Source: Bacillota bacterium (GTDB lineage Bacteria; Bacillota; Clostridia; Acetivibrionales; DTU013). From it: a stretch of 64,000 nucleotides of DNA. The notes below the pieces were generated by a model, which worked only from the letters and a program-made list of their open reading frames with translations, ran no database searches and had not been told where the DNA came from. Position 1 is the stretch's first letter. Every line of letters begins with the position of its first letter. Below are positions 1-8,915 of this stretch, piece after piece. The position numbers and the translations under genes were made by a program. Where the stretch lies: NCBI GenBank assembly GCA_023426125.1, contig JAFABI010000105.1, positions 62,001 through 126,000 of the forward strand, in the 5' to 3' direction.

Positions 1-667
1 TCGCTTCTGCTGTAGACCCGGCAGCAAGCATTAATTCCGTTTCGTCTGAAGCAGCCTTCTGCCCGCAGGATGTAAGAAGCGTAGACCGGACGACGACTTT
101 TGCCGGCATTTCACCGCTATTCTCAACGGTTGTCCTGGCGGCGACCACCGAGGAATCGGCAGACACCTCAGGAGTTACGGCATATACCCCCCATGGAACT
201 ATATGTACACTCTCCCCCATCATCAACCACACATTGCGATATATACCCGATCCGCTGTACCAGCGGGTATTGGGCAGTGCGCCGTTGTTGACGGTAACCC
301 GGATGATATTTTCCCTGTCATAAAGCAAATAGGGAGACAGATCGCAGTGAAAGCTGGTATAACCATAGGGATGCTGTGCAATAATCTGATGATTTAGCCT
401 TACCACGGCATTCATATATACTCCCTCAAATTCGAGGATGACCTTTTTATTCTTCCAGCCGGCAGGCACATAGACTGTTTTCTCATAATCGGCAACTCCT
501 CCCGGGAAATAGCCGTTGGCAGCGCCTGCCAGGGTTTTGGGATCCCGCTGGCATAAAATACTGAAATCATGCGGCAAATCCACCGTCATACCTTCAGGTC
601 CGGTGCGGTTATCGGCCGTACGTACCGGTTTAAAGCGCCACTGCCGGTTCAAGCTCTGTCTTTGCAT
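1..667 (-). CDS. Glycoside hydrolase family 2 protein (beta-galactosidase-like), N-terminal part
   Basis: Only about 222 N-terminal residues are visible because the window edge cuts the gene. The ATG at 667 follows a strong AAGGAGG site seven bases upstream. The visible part is the GH2 sugar-binding jelly-roll domain: LPHDFSI at residues 31-37, EFEGVYMNA at 79-87 and NTRWYSGSGIYRNVWL at 133-148 are typical of this family. GH2 enzymes hydrolyse beta-galactosides, beta-mannosides or beta-glucuronides. The catalytic TIM barrel lies outside the window, so the substrate cannot be named. There is no signal peptide, so it is probably cytoplasmic and acts on imported oligosaccharides. The divergent AraC-family gene 140 bp away is its probable regulator. 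Confidence 0.85.
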   Translation of the reverse strand, partial: MQRQSLNRQWRFKPVRTADNRTGPEGMTVDLPHDFSILCQRDPKTLAGAANGYFPGGVADYEKTVYVPAGWKNKKVILEFEGVYMNAVVRLNHQIIAQHPYGYTSFHCDLSPYLLYDRENIIRVTVNNGALPNTRWYSGSGIYRNVWLMMGESVHIVPWGVYAVTPEVSADSSVVAARTTVENSGEMPAKVVVRSTLLTSCGQKAASDETELMLAAGSTAEA

Positions 668-807
668 AATGAAACCTCCTTATAAAATTCATCTTTACTT
701 GAAACTTTACGATTGTTATAATATTGTTATATTCATATGATATATGACTTTACAGCAGGTATCAATAAGAGTATTTTTAGAGTTATATGAAGATATTAAG
801 GTGAACT

Positions 808-1641
808 ATGGGCAGCGCGATTTTTCCTCTCATTACCGAATATGAATTAAAACTGCCGTACTATGTTGTGGGCATCGGATGCTTCCACAATCAGGAGCAT
901 GTTATACGTCCGCAGGGTTATCCCTATTTCCAATGGATCCAGTGCCACCACGGCAAAGGCGAGCTTTTGACCGGCGGATCGGCATACAGCGTCGGCGAAG
1001 GCCAGGGAATGATGCTCTACCCTGACCAATATCATGAATACTATGCTGCAGGCGCTACCTGGCAAGTGGACTGGATAATTTTCGGAGGATTGCATATAGG
1101 GGACTTTTTCAAAAGAACCGCAGAAATGGACAGTTCAGCCGTATATTACGTATCGAAACCGGAAATCATACTGTCCAAAATACGCAAAGCGCTGGAAATA
1201 GAGCTGTCGAACCAGCCCATGAAAAGCCTGGAATGCTCCCGGATTGCTTATGACATCCTGCTGGACATCATGAAATCCTCCTCACTAAAGTATGACAGCA
1301 GCCTGGATCATAAGTATAACAGGCTGAAGCCGCTATTGGACTTTATTGACAAAAATTACGGCAAAAGCCTTTCCCTTGCCGGCCTGTCCGATATTGCCGG
1401 AGTTACTCCCCAGCATTTTTGCAGCATGTTTAAAAAGGCGACAAATCTCAGGGTTTTTGAATATATTAACCTTGTCCGGATCAAAAAAAGCAAGGAATAC
1501 CTCCTGCAGCACAAAAACATGCAGATAAAAGAGATTGCAGGACTCTCAGGCTATACCGACATCAGCTACTTCTGCTCCGAATTCAGGAAGGTAGAAAAAA
1601 TGAGCCCCAGTGATTTCAGGAAGTTGCATACATATGATTAG
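808..1641 (+). CDS. AraC-family transcriptional regulator with N-terminal cupin-like sensor
   Basis: This is a 277-residue regulator with the usual AraC two-part layout. Residues about 20-100 form a cupin-like sugar-sensing domain (HGKGELLTGG, then YPDQYHEYYA). Residues about 175-275 hold the double helix-turn-helix, with LSDIAGVTPQHFCSMFKK and the conserved second helix IKEIAGLSGYTDISYFCSEF followed by SPSDFRK. The ATG at 808 has AAGGTGA upstream. It is divergent from the GH2 glycosidase gene and probably activates it in response to a sugar. The target is inferred from position only. Confidence 0.9.
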   Translation: MGSAIFPLITEYELKLPYYVVGIGCFHNQEHVIRPQGYPYFQWIQCHHGKGELLTGGSAYSVGEGQGMMLYPDQYHEYYAAGATWQVDWIIFGGLHIGDFFKRTAEMDSSAVYYVSKPEIILSKIRKALEIELSNQPMKSLECSRIAYDILLDIMKSSSLKYDSSLDHKYNRLKPLLDFIDKNYGKSLSLAGLSDIAGVTPQHFCSMFKKATNLRVFEYINLVRIKKSKEYLLQHKNMQIKEIAGLSGYTDISYFCSEFRKVEKMSPSDFRKLHTYD

Positions 1642-1786
1642 CGCACTGAAAAGCATTTTCCCCATCCTATAAGTGGCTGTTAGATGGAAGTGTATTGCAT
1701 AAAATGAAAAGAAGGGAAGTAACTCAATAATAAATTGGAATTTATTCAAACTGTAACGAAACTTCAAATGCAGGGTCCCATCCCTG

Positions 1787-2689
1787 TCACATTGAGTTTT
1801 CTTGCTGAAGTTCTCCGCCACAGGGTTCGACGACAGGTTTTCCGGCTGGCAACAATGCCCGGAGGAGCGAATGCATCTCGTTGAACTTCTTTGCGCGGAT
1901 TTGTATGCGTTTCCCAAGACGAGACGCGAGATTGAAAGCAAAATCCATGCAGGCGTCCTTATCGTACAGTTGAATGGTGCTCAAACGCATGACTTCAACT
2001 CCCTGTCTGTCGAGGATTGCAGATCGCATCACATCTTTACCTTGCTCCGATGGACTGTTGTGAAAAGCAAAGCTTTCATATTCGACAGCCAGCTTTGCTG
2101 GCTTATAATACAAATCCGTAAAGCAGCGTTTCTGGCCAAGTCGTTTGCCGGCTTCGTCTTTGAGCTTGATCTCATGGTTGAAAACGGCGCCGCCAAGCCC
2201 GTAACCCCCTAGGGCATGCGGCAGAGTCAGAATCATATAGGCCATCGATTCCATGACGGATGCGGAACCATCTTCTATGTATTTTATCGCCCGTAAGGCT
2301 TTGATGTGTCCACGGTGACCCGAGGTTTTCGCGAGAAAAGTCTTGAGTTTTTGCTTTGTCGTGATTGCCCCGGAAGGGTTGCCCGGCGGATACGAACAAA
2401 GCTGCAAGCCAAGCAAGATAAGCCTGTGGATATTCAATTTGCACGCAAGCTCGAGAAACATCAATTCCGGCGACGCAACCATTTTGCCATTTCTTGATAC
2501 CACTGCACCGGCAGGCAGAGCAAGTTCACACAAGTGGATCACTCGGCCTTTCTTTTGGGATCTCGCACTGCGTTCGGAAACTGTAAAATCGACCGGGTCT
2601 GTTTCAGCGATTTCAGAACCGAGCACGGCTTCAATATATGGGATATTCCAAAAGGCAGCAGCCGAAAAATAACTCAAATACTCTTTCAT
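1787..2689 (-). CDS. Orphan endonuclease-like protein of unknown function
   Basis: About 300 residues; not firmly recognised. The C-terminal third has the pattern of a small restriction-endonuclease-like fold (DUF559/Vsr-like): PAKLAVEYES near residue 200, then H, an R-x-x-x-L stretch and GVEVMRLSTIQLYD. These fit a PD-(D/E)XK-type core, but catalytic competence is not shown. The N-terminal half has no motif I can name. I chose the ATG at 2689 over an upstream TTG (2716) because a promoter places transcription start on that ATG. It stands alone, with no methylase or antitoxin gene beside it. Reading: cytoplasmic hypothetical protein, possibly nuclease-related, low certainty on function. Confidence 0.6.
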   Translation of the reverse strand: MKEYLSYFSAAAFWNIPYIEAVLGSEIAETDPVDFTVSERSARSQKKGRVIHLCELALPAGAVVSRNGKMVASPELMFLELACKLNIHRLILLGLQLCSYPPGNPSGAITTKQKLKTFLAKTSGHRGHIKALRAIKYIEDGSASVMESMAYMILTLPHALGGYGLGGAVFNHEIKLKDEAGKRLGQKRCFTDLYYKPAKLAVEYESFAFHNSPSEQGKDVMRSAILDRQGVEVMRLSTIQLYDKDACMDFAFNLASRLGKRIQIRAKKFNEMHSLLRALLPAGKPVVEPCGGELQQENSM

Positions 2690-2695
2690 ATAAGA

Positions 2696-2724
2696 ATTAT
2701 ACTGTGAGGCGTGCAAAATTTCAA
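2696..2724 (-). promoter_or_regulatory. Sigma-A-type promoter giving a leaderless transcript
   Basis: On the minus strand TTGAAA (2724-2719) and a perfect TATAAT (2701-2696) are separated by exactly 17 bases. Six bases follow the -10 before the ATG at 2689, so the expected +1 coincides with the A of the start codon. No ribosome binding site precedes that ATG. Confidence 0.65.
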
Positions 2725-3187
2725 GTAGTGTGCTAATATATTGGACTAAAAACCAATTTTCCGGTTATATCTGTGCAAATTTTTAATTAATGAACAGATA
2801 TCTGGAATATATTTACTATATTTCGAACATTACTTCGGATTTTGCACACTTGGCTACAAAAATTCCGATATGGCAGGATATTCTCACAGACTGATCGATT
2901 CTCCGACAGCATCTTTTCCTAAAAGCCCCTGTATTCATCCGAAGGTTATTTTCTTCAAGAAATTCCTGTTTATAACGATCTAATTAAAAAGGAAATTTTT
3001 CGGTGTAAAATAATTCCTTACAGCATCCATAAGCAAAACCACAGCTCTAGGATTCAAAACATTTTTAAAAACGTTTCGAAAATTACGTACATCATAAAAA
3101 ATGACGGTCAATAAGCGAATCCCGGGCTTTTTTAGCCATCTTACCGCCTTTTCTCTTCCTTCTGCCAGATTTTTATTTTTTTACCTT
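2725..3187. other. Intergenic stretch, AT-rich, no gene recognised
   Basis: This stretch lies between the promoter of the endonuclease-like gene and the stop of cobD. It is AT-rich, with only short out-of-context open frames. There is a weak GGCT/AGCC hairpin near 3125-3145 that could help end the long corrinoid transcript, but it has no convincing T-tract. I see no other feature. Confidence 0.4.
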
Positions 3188-4288
3188 TTAAAGAGGCCGT
3201 CCGGAAAAAATATTCTTCAACGCCTCTATAAGCATGGTATTGCTGTTTCTGTCCTTAATGGCAACCCTGATGAACCTGTCGTTTAAAAATTTGAAATTGC
3301 TTGCATCCCGAATCAATATCCCCCTTGATATCAGCATTTCCTTCATTGAACCCGAAGTAAGGCTGCTGTCCAGTATTTTTAACAGGATAAAATTCGAATC
3401 AGGCTGGAACACTTTTAATTCCGGTATTTTGGTCAGCTCACAGGATAGCCGTTCCTTTTCCTCCGCCAGCCAGACCTTTGTCGCATCCAAATATTCGCGT
3501 ATGCCTTCCGGAAAAATGTTTCCCACGCTGCAGGCAAATTCGTTCACCGACCATGGTATTTTTTTCTCCCACATTTTTTTAATCACAGAACCGCAGCCTA
3601 AGGCATAGCCCAGCCTCAGGCCAGGAATTGCAAGAATTTTCGTCAGCGCCCTCAGGATAAAAAGGTTTTTGTAACGCTGCAGATACTCTACGGCGGAATT
3701 CTCTGCACTGCCGACAGTCAGCTCGATAAATGCCTCGTCCAGTATTACCTTTATGTTCTTCTTCTCGGCATATGCAATAATTTTCAACAAATTTTCCTTA
3801 TTGGTTAAAACGGATGTGGGGTTATTGGGGTTGCAAATCAAAACCGCATCCATCTCCTCCGCCATATGGTCAAGAAAATCATTGACCTCCAGCTTGAAGC
3901 CCTCCTGCTCCTTTAGTTCATAATAGCATATTTCGGTTCCATACCTTTCCGCCGCCGCTCCATATTCGGCAAAGCACGGAGCCGGCAGCAGCAGCCTGCG
4001 GGGCCGGAGGACCTCCATAAGAAGATAAATCAATTCGGAAGCGCCATTGCCGGGTATGATGCCCTCCTTCGGCACACCCGTATAGAATGCCAGTTTTTCT
4101 CTTAACAGGTTGCACTGGGGATCCGGATAATGAACAAGCCCGTCAATCCCGGCAATCAACATTTCCCTCAATTGCTGTGAAATTCCCAGAGGGTTGATAT
4201 TAGCACTGAAATCAAGAATGCGTTCCTTGCCGACCTTATATTTTTGGGCGGTATTATACAAATCTCCGCCATGTTCATTTTGATACAT
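3188..4288 (-). CDS. cobD: Threonine-phosphate decarboxylase CobD (histidinol-phosphate aminotransferase family)
   Basis: A class I/II PLP enzyme of 366 residues. In corrinoid synthesis CobD decarboxylates L-threonine-O-3-phosphate to (R)-1-amino-2-propanol phosphate, which CbiB attaches to cobyric acid. Seen: the N-terminal DFSANINPLG motif, PGNGASELIYLL, the CNPNNPTS motif, and the PLP lysine region RALTKILAIPGLRLGY. I chose the ATG at 4288 because GGAGGATAAT precedes it; an in-frame ATG at 4330 lacks a site. It is the last gene of the corrinoid operon, separated from cbiB by a repeat-filled 400-bp gap. The operon context separates it from HisC. Confidence 0.92.
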   Translation of the reverse strand: MYQNEHGGDLYNTAQKYKVGKERILDFSANINPLGISQQLREMLIAGIDGLVHYPDPQCNLLREKLAFYTGVPKEGIIPGNGASELIYLLMEVLRPRRLLLPAPCFAEYGAAAERYGTEICYYELKEQEGFKLEVNDFLDHMAEEMDAVLICNPNNPTSVLTNKENLLKIIAYAEKKNIKVILDEAFIELTVGSAENSAVEYLQRYKNLFILRALTKILAIPGLRLGYALGCGSVIKKMWEKKIPWSVNEFACSVGNIFPEGIREYLDATKVWLAEEKERLSCELTKIPELKVFQPDSNFILLKILDSSLTSGSMKEMLISRGILIRDASNFKFLNDRFIRVAIKDRNSNTMLIEALKNIFSGRPL

Positions 4289-4373
4289 ATTATCCTCCGT
4301 GCTTATGAAAAAATCATTCCCAATGCCCATGCCTCATGGCGGCACACCTGAGGGTGAAACTATGTTCTATCTG

Positions 4374-4403
4374 TGCGACAGTGAAGAACCGTCCCCTGTC
4401 GCA
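4374..4403. repeat. Dyad repeat with GAACCGTCCCC core (copy 1)
   Basis: Perfect 8-bp arms TGCGACAG and CTGTCGCA flank the core. An inverted-orientation copy with the same arms lies at 15333-15362. A relative with different arms is embedded in cbiB at 5636-5666. Confidence 0.75.
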
Positions 4404-4501
4404 CGATACTGGAGAACCGTAGGTCATTCTATCGTATCAGGGGCGGCCGTTGGCGTAAGGCAATTTAATGTACGGAGCCATTTGGCCGTAAAGCATTCAA
4501 T

Positions 4502-4526
4502 GTAGGGGCGGCCATTGGCCGTCCGC
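4502..4526. repeat. Palindromic repeat, GGCC-type
   Basis: The 25-bp element starts GTAGGGGCGGCC, has ATT at its centre and ends GGCCGTCCGC. It can fold as a short hairpin. The same unit is found at 11590-11613 and 36477-36501. Confidence 0.8.
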
Positions 4527-4620
4527 CCGTGACAATAAGCACAAGCCATGGGATGGCGAGCAGTGCAGCAGGCAAGAATGTCCCTGGTGCATGGGATTGC
4601 GTTATCACAGATCGCGTCCA

Positions 4621-4645
4621 GCGGACGCGCAATGCGCGCCCCTAC
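4621..4645. repeat. Palindromic repeat, GCGC-type
   Basis: This is the sister form of the GGCC-type repeat. It begins GCGGACGCGC, has AAT in the centre and ends GCGCGCCCCTAC. Compared with the GGCC type, both halves of the inner stem are exchanged, so pairing is kept. Confidence 0.8.
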
Positions 4646-4692
4646 AGGACGGGTATGCTACTCGTGCGACAGCGGACGGACGATGACTGCCT

Positions 4693-5820
4693 CTACAGCA
4701 ATACCAGGAAAACAACAACCGCCACCCCGGTAAACAGCAGCAGCGATACAAAGGAAGATGTATACATGAGCCTGACCGATTTTATGATGTCCTCCGTCGC
4801 CGCTTCCTTATCGGGGTCGCCAATCGTAGGTTTCTCCACAGGCCTGCCGAAATAAATATTTGTCCCTCCCAGCCTTATCCCAAGCGCACCTGCAAAGGCG
4901 GCTTCCGGATATGCACAGTTTGGGCTTTTATGATTTCGCCTGTCCCTTTTCATGATTGCAAAGCTCTTTTTCATATTTAACCCGCAAAGCAAAGCCGAAA
5001 ATGGTATCAATAGGCCGGAAAGCCTTGCCGGTATAAAGTTTGCCGCATCGTCGGTCCTGGCGGATACCCTGCCGAAATCCACATATTTATCGTTCATATA
5101 GCCCACCATGGAGTCCAGTGTGCTTATTGCCTTAAAGGCATAAGCCAGAGGCGCCCCCAGACCGAAAAATGTACCTATGGTTGCATAGAAAAGCGGCGAA
5201 ACAATACCATCCACGGTGTTTTCCGCCGTCGTTTCAATGACGGCTCTTGTGATTTCCCCTTCATTCAGGTGTTCCGTTTCACGGCCCACCAGCATGCCCA
5301 CGCGTTTCCTTGCTTCTGCCAGATCGCTTGTTGCAAGGGCTTCATGTACTTTTCCGGCTTCTACTGCCAGACATTTTGTGGCAAGGGCGGTGTAGATCAA
5401 ATAAATATTGACAATGTGGTATGCGATGGGATGAATCAGCCAGGCAATTTTCAAAATCAGAAATGCCGCGAGAAACGTTGTGGCTGTTACGGCAAGCATC
5501 AATATTCCCCCGGCGATTCTCCTTCTCCCGGCGATTTTTTCGAATGCTTCCTTAAAACCAGTTGTTTCAGCGGTTTTACTCATTTCCGCCCCATTTATGG
5601 ACCTTGTGCCCACCTTTGCTGATGGATTATCCGAATGAGTCATCGGGAACCGTCCCCCTTGACTCACTGCCGCCGGCCTGTCGCCAATCATCCATCTTAA
5701 CAAGCCTTCGTATTTCTTTACAAGCCACCCGATGAAACGTACGGGATGCGGAAGCCAGTACGGATCTCCCGCCACAAGATCAATGAAATATGCAATAATT
5801 ACATCCATGAATATTGCCAT
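4693..5820 (-). CDS. cbiB: Adenosylcobinamide-phosphate synthase CbiB
   Basis: An integral membrane enzyme of 375 residues that joins aminopropanol phosphate to adenosylcobyric acid. Family motifs: DLVAGDPYWLPHPVRFIG at 14-31, the conserved GRETEHLNEGEITRAVIET and ENTVDGIVSPLFYA region in the middle, and PEAAFAGALGIRLGG near residue 310. Several hydrophobic segments are visible. It is about 50 residues longer than usual. The extra part, about residues 47-95, is hydrophilic, and part of it (5636-5666) is encoded by an intergenic-type palindromic repeat read in frame. It lies 12 bp after cbiP and upstream of cobD. The ATG at 5820 is the family start. Confidence 0.93.
   Translation of the reverse strand: MAIFMDVIIAYFIDLVAGDPYWLPHPVRFIGWLVKKYEGLLRWMIGDRPAAVSQGGRFPMTHSDNPSAKVGTRSINGAEMSKTAETTGFKEAFEKIAGRRRIAGGILMLAVTATTFLAAFLILKIAWLIHPIAYHIVNIYLIYTALATKCLAVEAGKVHEALATSDLAEARKRVGMLVGRETEHLNEGEITRAVIETTAENTVDGIVSPLFYATIGTFFGLGAPLAYAFKAISTLDSMVGYMNDKYVDFGRVSARTDDAANFIPARLSGLLIPFSALLCGLNMKKSFAIMKRDRRNHKSPNCAYPEAAFAGALGIRLGGTNIYFGRPVEKPTIGDPDKEAATEDIIKSVRLMYTSSFVSLLLFTGVAVVVFLVLL
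5636..5666. repeat. Dyad repeat with GAACCGTCCCC core inside cbiB
   Basis: Arms TGAGTCA (5636-5642) and TGACTCA (5660-5666) flank GGGAACCGTCCCC. The core is shared with the intergenic dyads at 4374 and 15333, but the arms differ and still pair. It sits in frame within the hydrophilic extra segment of CbiB. Confidence 0.7.
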
Positions 5821-5832
5821 AGCCTTACCCCA

Positions 5833-7365
5833 TCAATCCGCTCTTTCCAGTATTTTGTATATCCTGTCCATATCAAGATTATTTCTCAGCATTTCCGCCA
5901 GTCCGTCATACTGCTGCTCCTTGAATTCCCTGAAATCCGGAATGCCGCCTGAGCCGCCGACTTCTTCCATCCCTTTCGATTTTCGCAGATTGTTGATGAA
6001 TCTTCCGGTAAATTGGGAATTGTCAAAGATGCCATGCAAATAGGTGCCGTATACGGTGCCTTCCCTGTTTGATGCGCCGACTGCTTCCTGCCGGCTCCCG
6101 GCAGCGCCGTGCCTGATTACGTACGGTATGCAGTCCTCCCCAAGCCGGGTTTCCCCCATGTGGATCTCATATCCTTTGATTGCCGCGTTCCGAAGCCCTG
6201 AAAGCAGGCCGGCGTCCCTGGAAATAAAAGCCTCTGCCTGTGTGGTCACCTTACTTTCCATAAATACGGTATAGGCATCCAGAAGTCCCATTCCCTCTAT
6301 TTTCAGCAAGTCCGATTCCGTCCGCTGCGGGTCTGAAATCTCAGCCCCCAGCATCTGGTAGCCGCCGCAAATTCCAAAGATAACCGTACCTTTCTCATTC
6401 AAGCGTTTAATGGCTGCCTCCATCCCGTTTCTGCGTATATACTTTAGATCCTCCATCGTGTTCTTTGAGCCCGGCAGCAGGATCAGATCCGGCTCCTTAA
6501 GCTCTTCCGGCCTTTCCACATAGCGCACCCTCACGCCTTCAAACTGCTCAAGAGCGTTGAAATCGGTGAAATTGGAGATATGGGGAAGCCTTACCACAGC
6601 GGCATCCAGTTCATCCCTGGTATTCCCCGCCGCACTTTTGAATTTCTCCGCAAGGCTGTCTTCATCGTCGATTTCCAGCTTTGTATAGGGCAATACGCCC
6701 AGGACAGGCACATGGATAATATCTTCCAGCATCTGTAGCCCAGGCTTTAGAATAGTAACATCCCCTCTGAATTTGTTGATGATGACGCCCTTCACCCGCT
6801 TACGCTCATCTTCCGCAAGCAGCAGCATGGTACCGGCCAATGCCGCAAATACGCCGCCCTTGTCGATATCTCCTACAAGAATTACAGGGGCGTCGGCGAT
6901 TTCCGCCATCCCCATATTGACAATGTCCTTATCCCTTAAATTAATTTCCGCAGGGCTTCCCGCACCTTCGATAACGATGATATCATTCTTTGAAGCCAGG
7001 CTTTCGTAAGTGTCCCTTACCATTCCCGCCAGTTCTGGCTTGAATTCATGATATTCCACTGCGGACATGTTCCTGTAAACCTTGCCGTTGATGATCACCT
7101 GTGCCTTTTTATCCGTCGTAGGCTTCAAAAGGATGGGATTCATCTCCACGGAAGGCTCAAGCCCTGCCGCCTCCGCCTGTACTACCTGAGCTCTGCCCAT
7201 TTCCCCGCCGTCCCGCGTGATATAGGAATTGAGCGCCATGTTCTGCGACTTGAAGGGCGCGACCCGGTAGCCATCCTGCCTGAAAACCCTGCAAAGGCCT
7301 GCCGCAATGACACTCTTGCCTACCGAAGAAGCCGTTCCCTGAACCATGATGCACTTTGTCCTCAT
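5833..7365 (-). CDS. cbiP: Cobyric acid synthase CbiP/CobQ
   Basis: A glutamine-dependent amidotransferase of 510 residues that amidates side chains b, d, e and g of adenosylcobyrinic acid a,c-diamide. The N-terminal dethiobiotin-synthetase-like ATPase has the P-loop GTASSVGKSVIAAG at about 10-23. The C-terminal class I glutaminase domain has the nucleophile motif IFGICGGYQMLG near residue 330 and the late histidine in YGTYLHGIFDN. The length is normal. It follows cbiA with a 20-bp gap in the corrinoid operon. Confidence 0.95.
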   Translation of the reverse strand: MRTKCIMVQGTASSVGKSVIAAGLCRVFRQDGYRVAPFKSQNMALNSYITRDGGEMGRAQVVQAEAAGLEPSVEMNPILLKPTTDKKAQVIINGKVYRNMSAVEYHEFKPELAGMVRDTYESLASKNDIIVIEGAGSPAEINLRDKDIVNMGMAEIADAPVILVGDIDKGGVFAALAGTMLLLAEDERKRVKGVIINKFRGDVTILKPGLQMLEDIIHVPVLGVLPYTKLEIDDEDSLAEKFKSAAGNTRDELDAAVVRLPHISNFTDFNALEQFEGVRVRYVERPEELKEPDLILLPGSKNTMEDLKYIRRNGMEAAIKRLNEKGTVIFGICGGYQMLGAEISDPQRTESDLLKIEGMGLLDAYTVFMESKVTTQAEAFISRDAGLLSGLRNAAIKGYEIHMGETRLGEDCIPYVIRHGAAGSRQEAVGASNREGTVYGTYLHGIFDNSQFTGRFINNLRKSKGMEEVGGSGGIPDFREFKEQQYDGLAEMLRNNLDMDRIYKILERAD

Positions 7366-7385
7366 ATTGACCCGTATCCTTTCCG

Positions 7386-8915
7386 TTAAAACACGTCCCC
7401 TTTTTTCATATGAAACCTGCTGCAGGCTTCCACAAAGCCCCGGGCAAAATCCGGGTTTGCCCAGAAATGCATATGGGGATATCCCGCCAGCAGATTGCGG
7501 ATTTTATATCCGCAGCTCCAGGATTTCGTAATGACGCCGTCTTTGCGCTTTGATACCTCGAAGCAGGCTTTCACGCCTTCCTCCATGCCGGTTTCGGAAT
7601 AGTGGAATTCATGGGCGCGTATTTCAGAGCCTTTTGGGGCCAATATGGTATCCTCCGCCATTTTTACAAATACATAGCCGAATCTCTTTAATGAGGACGT
7701 CATATAGCTTCTTCCCGGAATCAGCCCGGCCATTTCAAAATCCCTGCCCTCTTTTGTGCGGATGCTGTCGGTTAGGTACATCAGGCCGCCGCACTCCGCA
7801 TAAGCGGGCAAGCCGCTTTCAATATAGCTTTTTATCGCCTTTTTCATGGCCTGGTTCGCTTGCAGTTCTTCGGCCCAAACCTCGGGATAGCCTCCGCCCA
7901 AATAGATCCCGTCGATATCCCCGGGCAGCGAGGAATCCCTCAACGGGCTGAAATACACCAACTCTGCGCCCAGCCGTTCCAGAAGCTCCAGACTGTCTTT
8001 ATAGTAAAAGCAGAAGGCCTTGTCCTTCGCCACGGCAAGCCTGACCCTGGGCGGGACAATTTCCGGCACCATGAATGCCTCCTGTTGCAGAAGGGGAAAG
8101 CCCTTCACATTTTCCTCGGAGTCCTTTGCCATAAGGCGTTGCGCTGAAATATACGGACATATCCTGTACTCATCGGGAAAATCAAAGGAATCTGTCCTGC
8201 GCTTTTGTGCCATACGGATATCCGCCGTATCCCGGGCAAGTTTGACCAGCAGCTCCAGATCCACCGTCTCCCGTATCTGCCTTGAAAGCATTGCCGTCTT
8301 TTCCTTCAACCCGCTGATTTCATGGCTGGTGACAAGCCCCAGATGCCTGCTTCCGATGGCAAGCTCCTCCGAACGCTTCAGATATCCCAGCACCCTGATT
8401 CCGGTATGTCCTTCAATGGCTTCCTTCAGAAGCCTGTAATGCATTTCGCCGGAAATATTGTTAATAATGACGCCTTTTACATTGACACAGGGGTCAAAAT
8501 CCGCAAAACCCTTGACCAGGGCAGCAGCGCTCAGTGACATTGCTTCGCCGTTTATCACAAGTACCACGGGAGCTCCGATGATTTTGGACACCTCCGCCGT
8601 ACTTCCTTCCGCCGAGCTTCCCCCAAAGCCGTCATAAAAGCCCATAACACCCTCAACAATTGCAATATCCGCTCCTTCGGCGTTTTTTGCATAAAGGTGT
8701 TGTACAGTATCCCGGTTTAGAATCCAGCTGTCAAGATTTCTGCATTCCCTTCCGGTAATAAAAGTATGGAACATGGGGTCGATATAGTCGGGCCCCACCT
8801 TATAGGGCTGGACCCGCAAACCCTTTTCAGCCAGCGCGGCCATGATTCCCATGGATACGGTCGTCTTTCCGCAGCCGCTGTTTGTGCCTGCTATCACCAC
8901 TGCCGGAATACTCAT
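7386..8915 (-). CDS. cbiA: Cobyrinate a,c-diamide synthase CbiA/CobB
   Basis: 509 residues. It amidates the a and c acetate groups of cobyrinate using ATP and glutamine. The P-loop GTNSGCGKTT lies at residues 10-19, and VEGVMGFYDG in the ATPase half is characteristic. The C-terminal glutaminase domain carries GGGYPEVWAEEL and the catalytic-cysteine motif PAYAECGGLMYL. The C-terminal HEFHYSE segment is also typical. The start abuts the cbiX stop directly, suggesting translational coupling. Confidence 0.95.
   Translation of the reverse strand: MSIPAVVIAGTNSGCGKTTVSMGIMAALAEKGLRVQPYKVGPDYIDPMFHTFITGRECRNLDSWILNRDTVQHLYAKNAEGADIAIVEGVMGFYDGFGGSSAEGSTAEVSKIIGAPVVLVINGEAMSLSAAALVKGFADFDPCVNVKGVIINNISGEMHYRLLKEAIEGHTGIRVLGYLKRSEELAIGSRHLGLVTSHEISGLKEKTAMLSRQIRETVDLELLVKLARDTADIRMAQKRRTDSFDFPDEYRICPYISAQRLMAKDSEENVKGFPLLQQEAFMVPEIVPPRVRLAVAKDKAFCFYYKDSLELLERLGAELVYFSPLRDSSLPGDIDGIYLGGGYPEVWAEELQANQAMKKAIKSYIESGLPAYAECGGLMYLTDSIRTKEGRDFEMAGLIPGRSYMTSSLKRFGYVFVKMAEDTILAPKGSEIRAHEFHYSETGMEEGVKACFEVSKRKDGVITKSWSCGYKIRNLLAGYPHMHFWANPDFARGFVEACSRFHMKKGDVF

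Larger units (their letters stand above)
4289..4692. repeat. Repeat-filled gap between cbiB and cobD
   Basis: No gene is seen here. The gap holds a 30-bp dyad at 4374-4403 (arms TGCGACAG / CTGTCGCA around GAACCGTCCCC). It also holds a degenerate copy near 4441-4463, a GGGGCGGCC-type palindrome at 4502-4526 whose left flank (from about 4475) is shared with 36449-36501, and a GCGGACGCGC-type palindrome at 4621-4645. All lie inside the presumed cbiB-cobD transcript. Confidence 0.8.
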
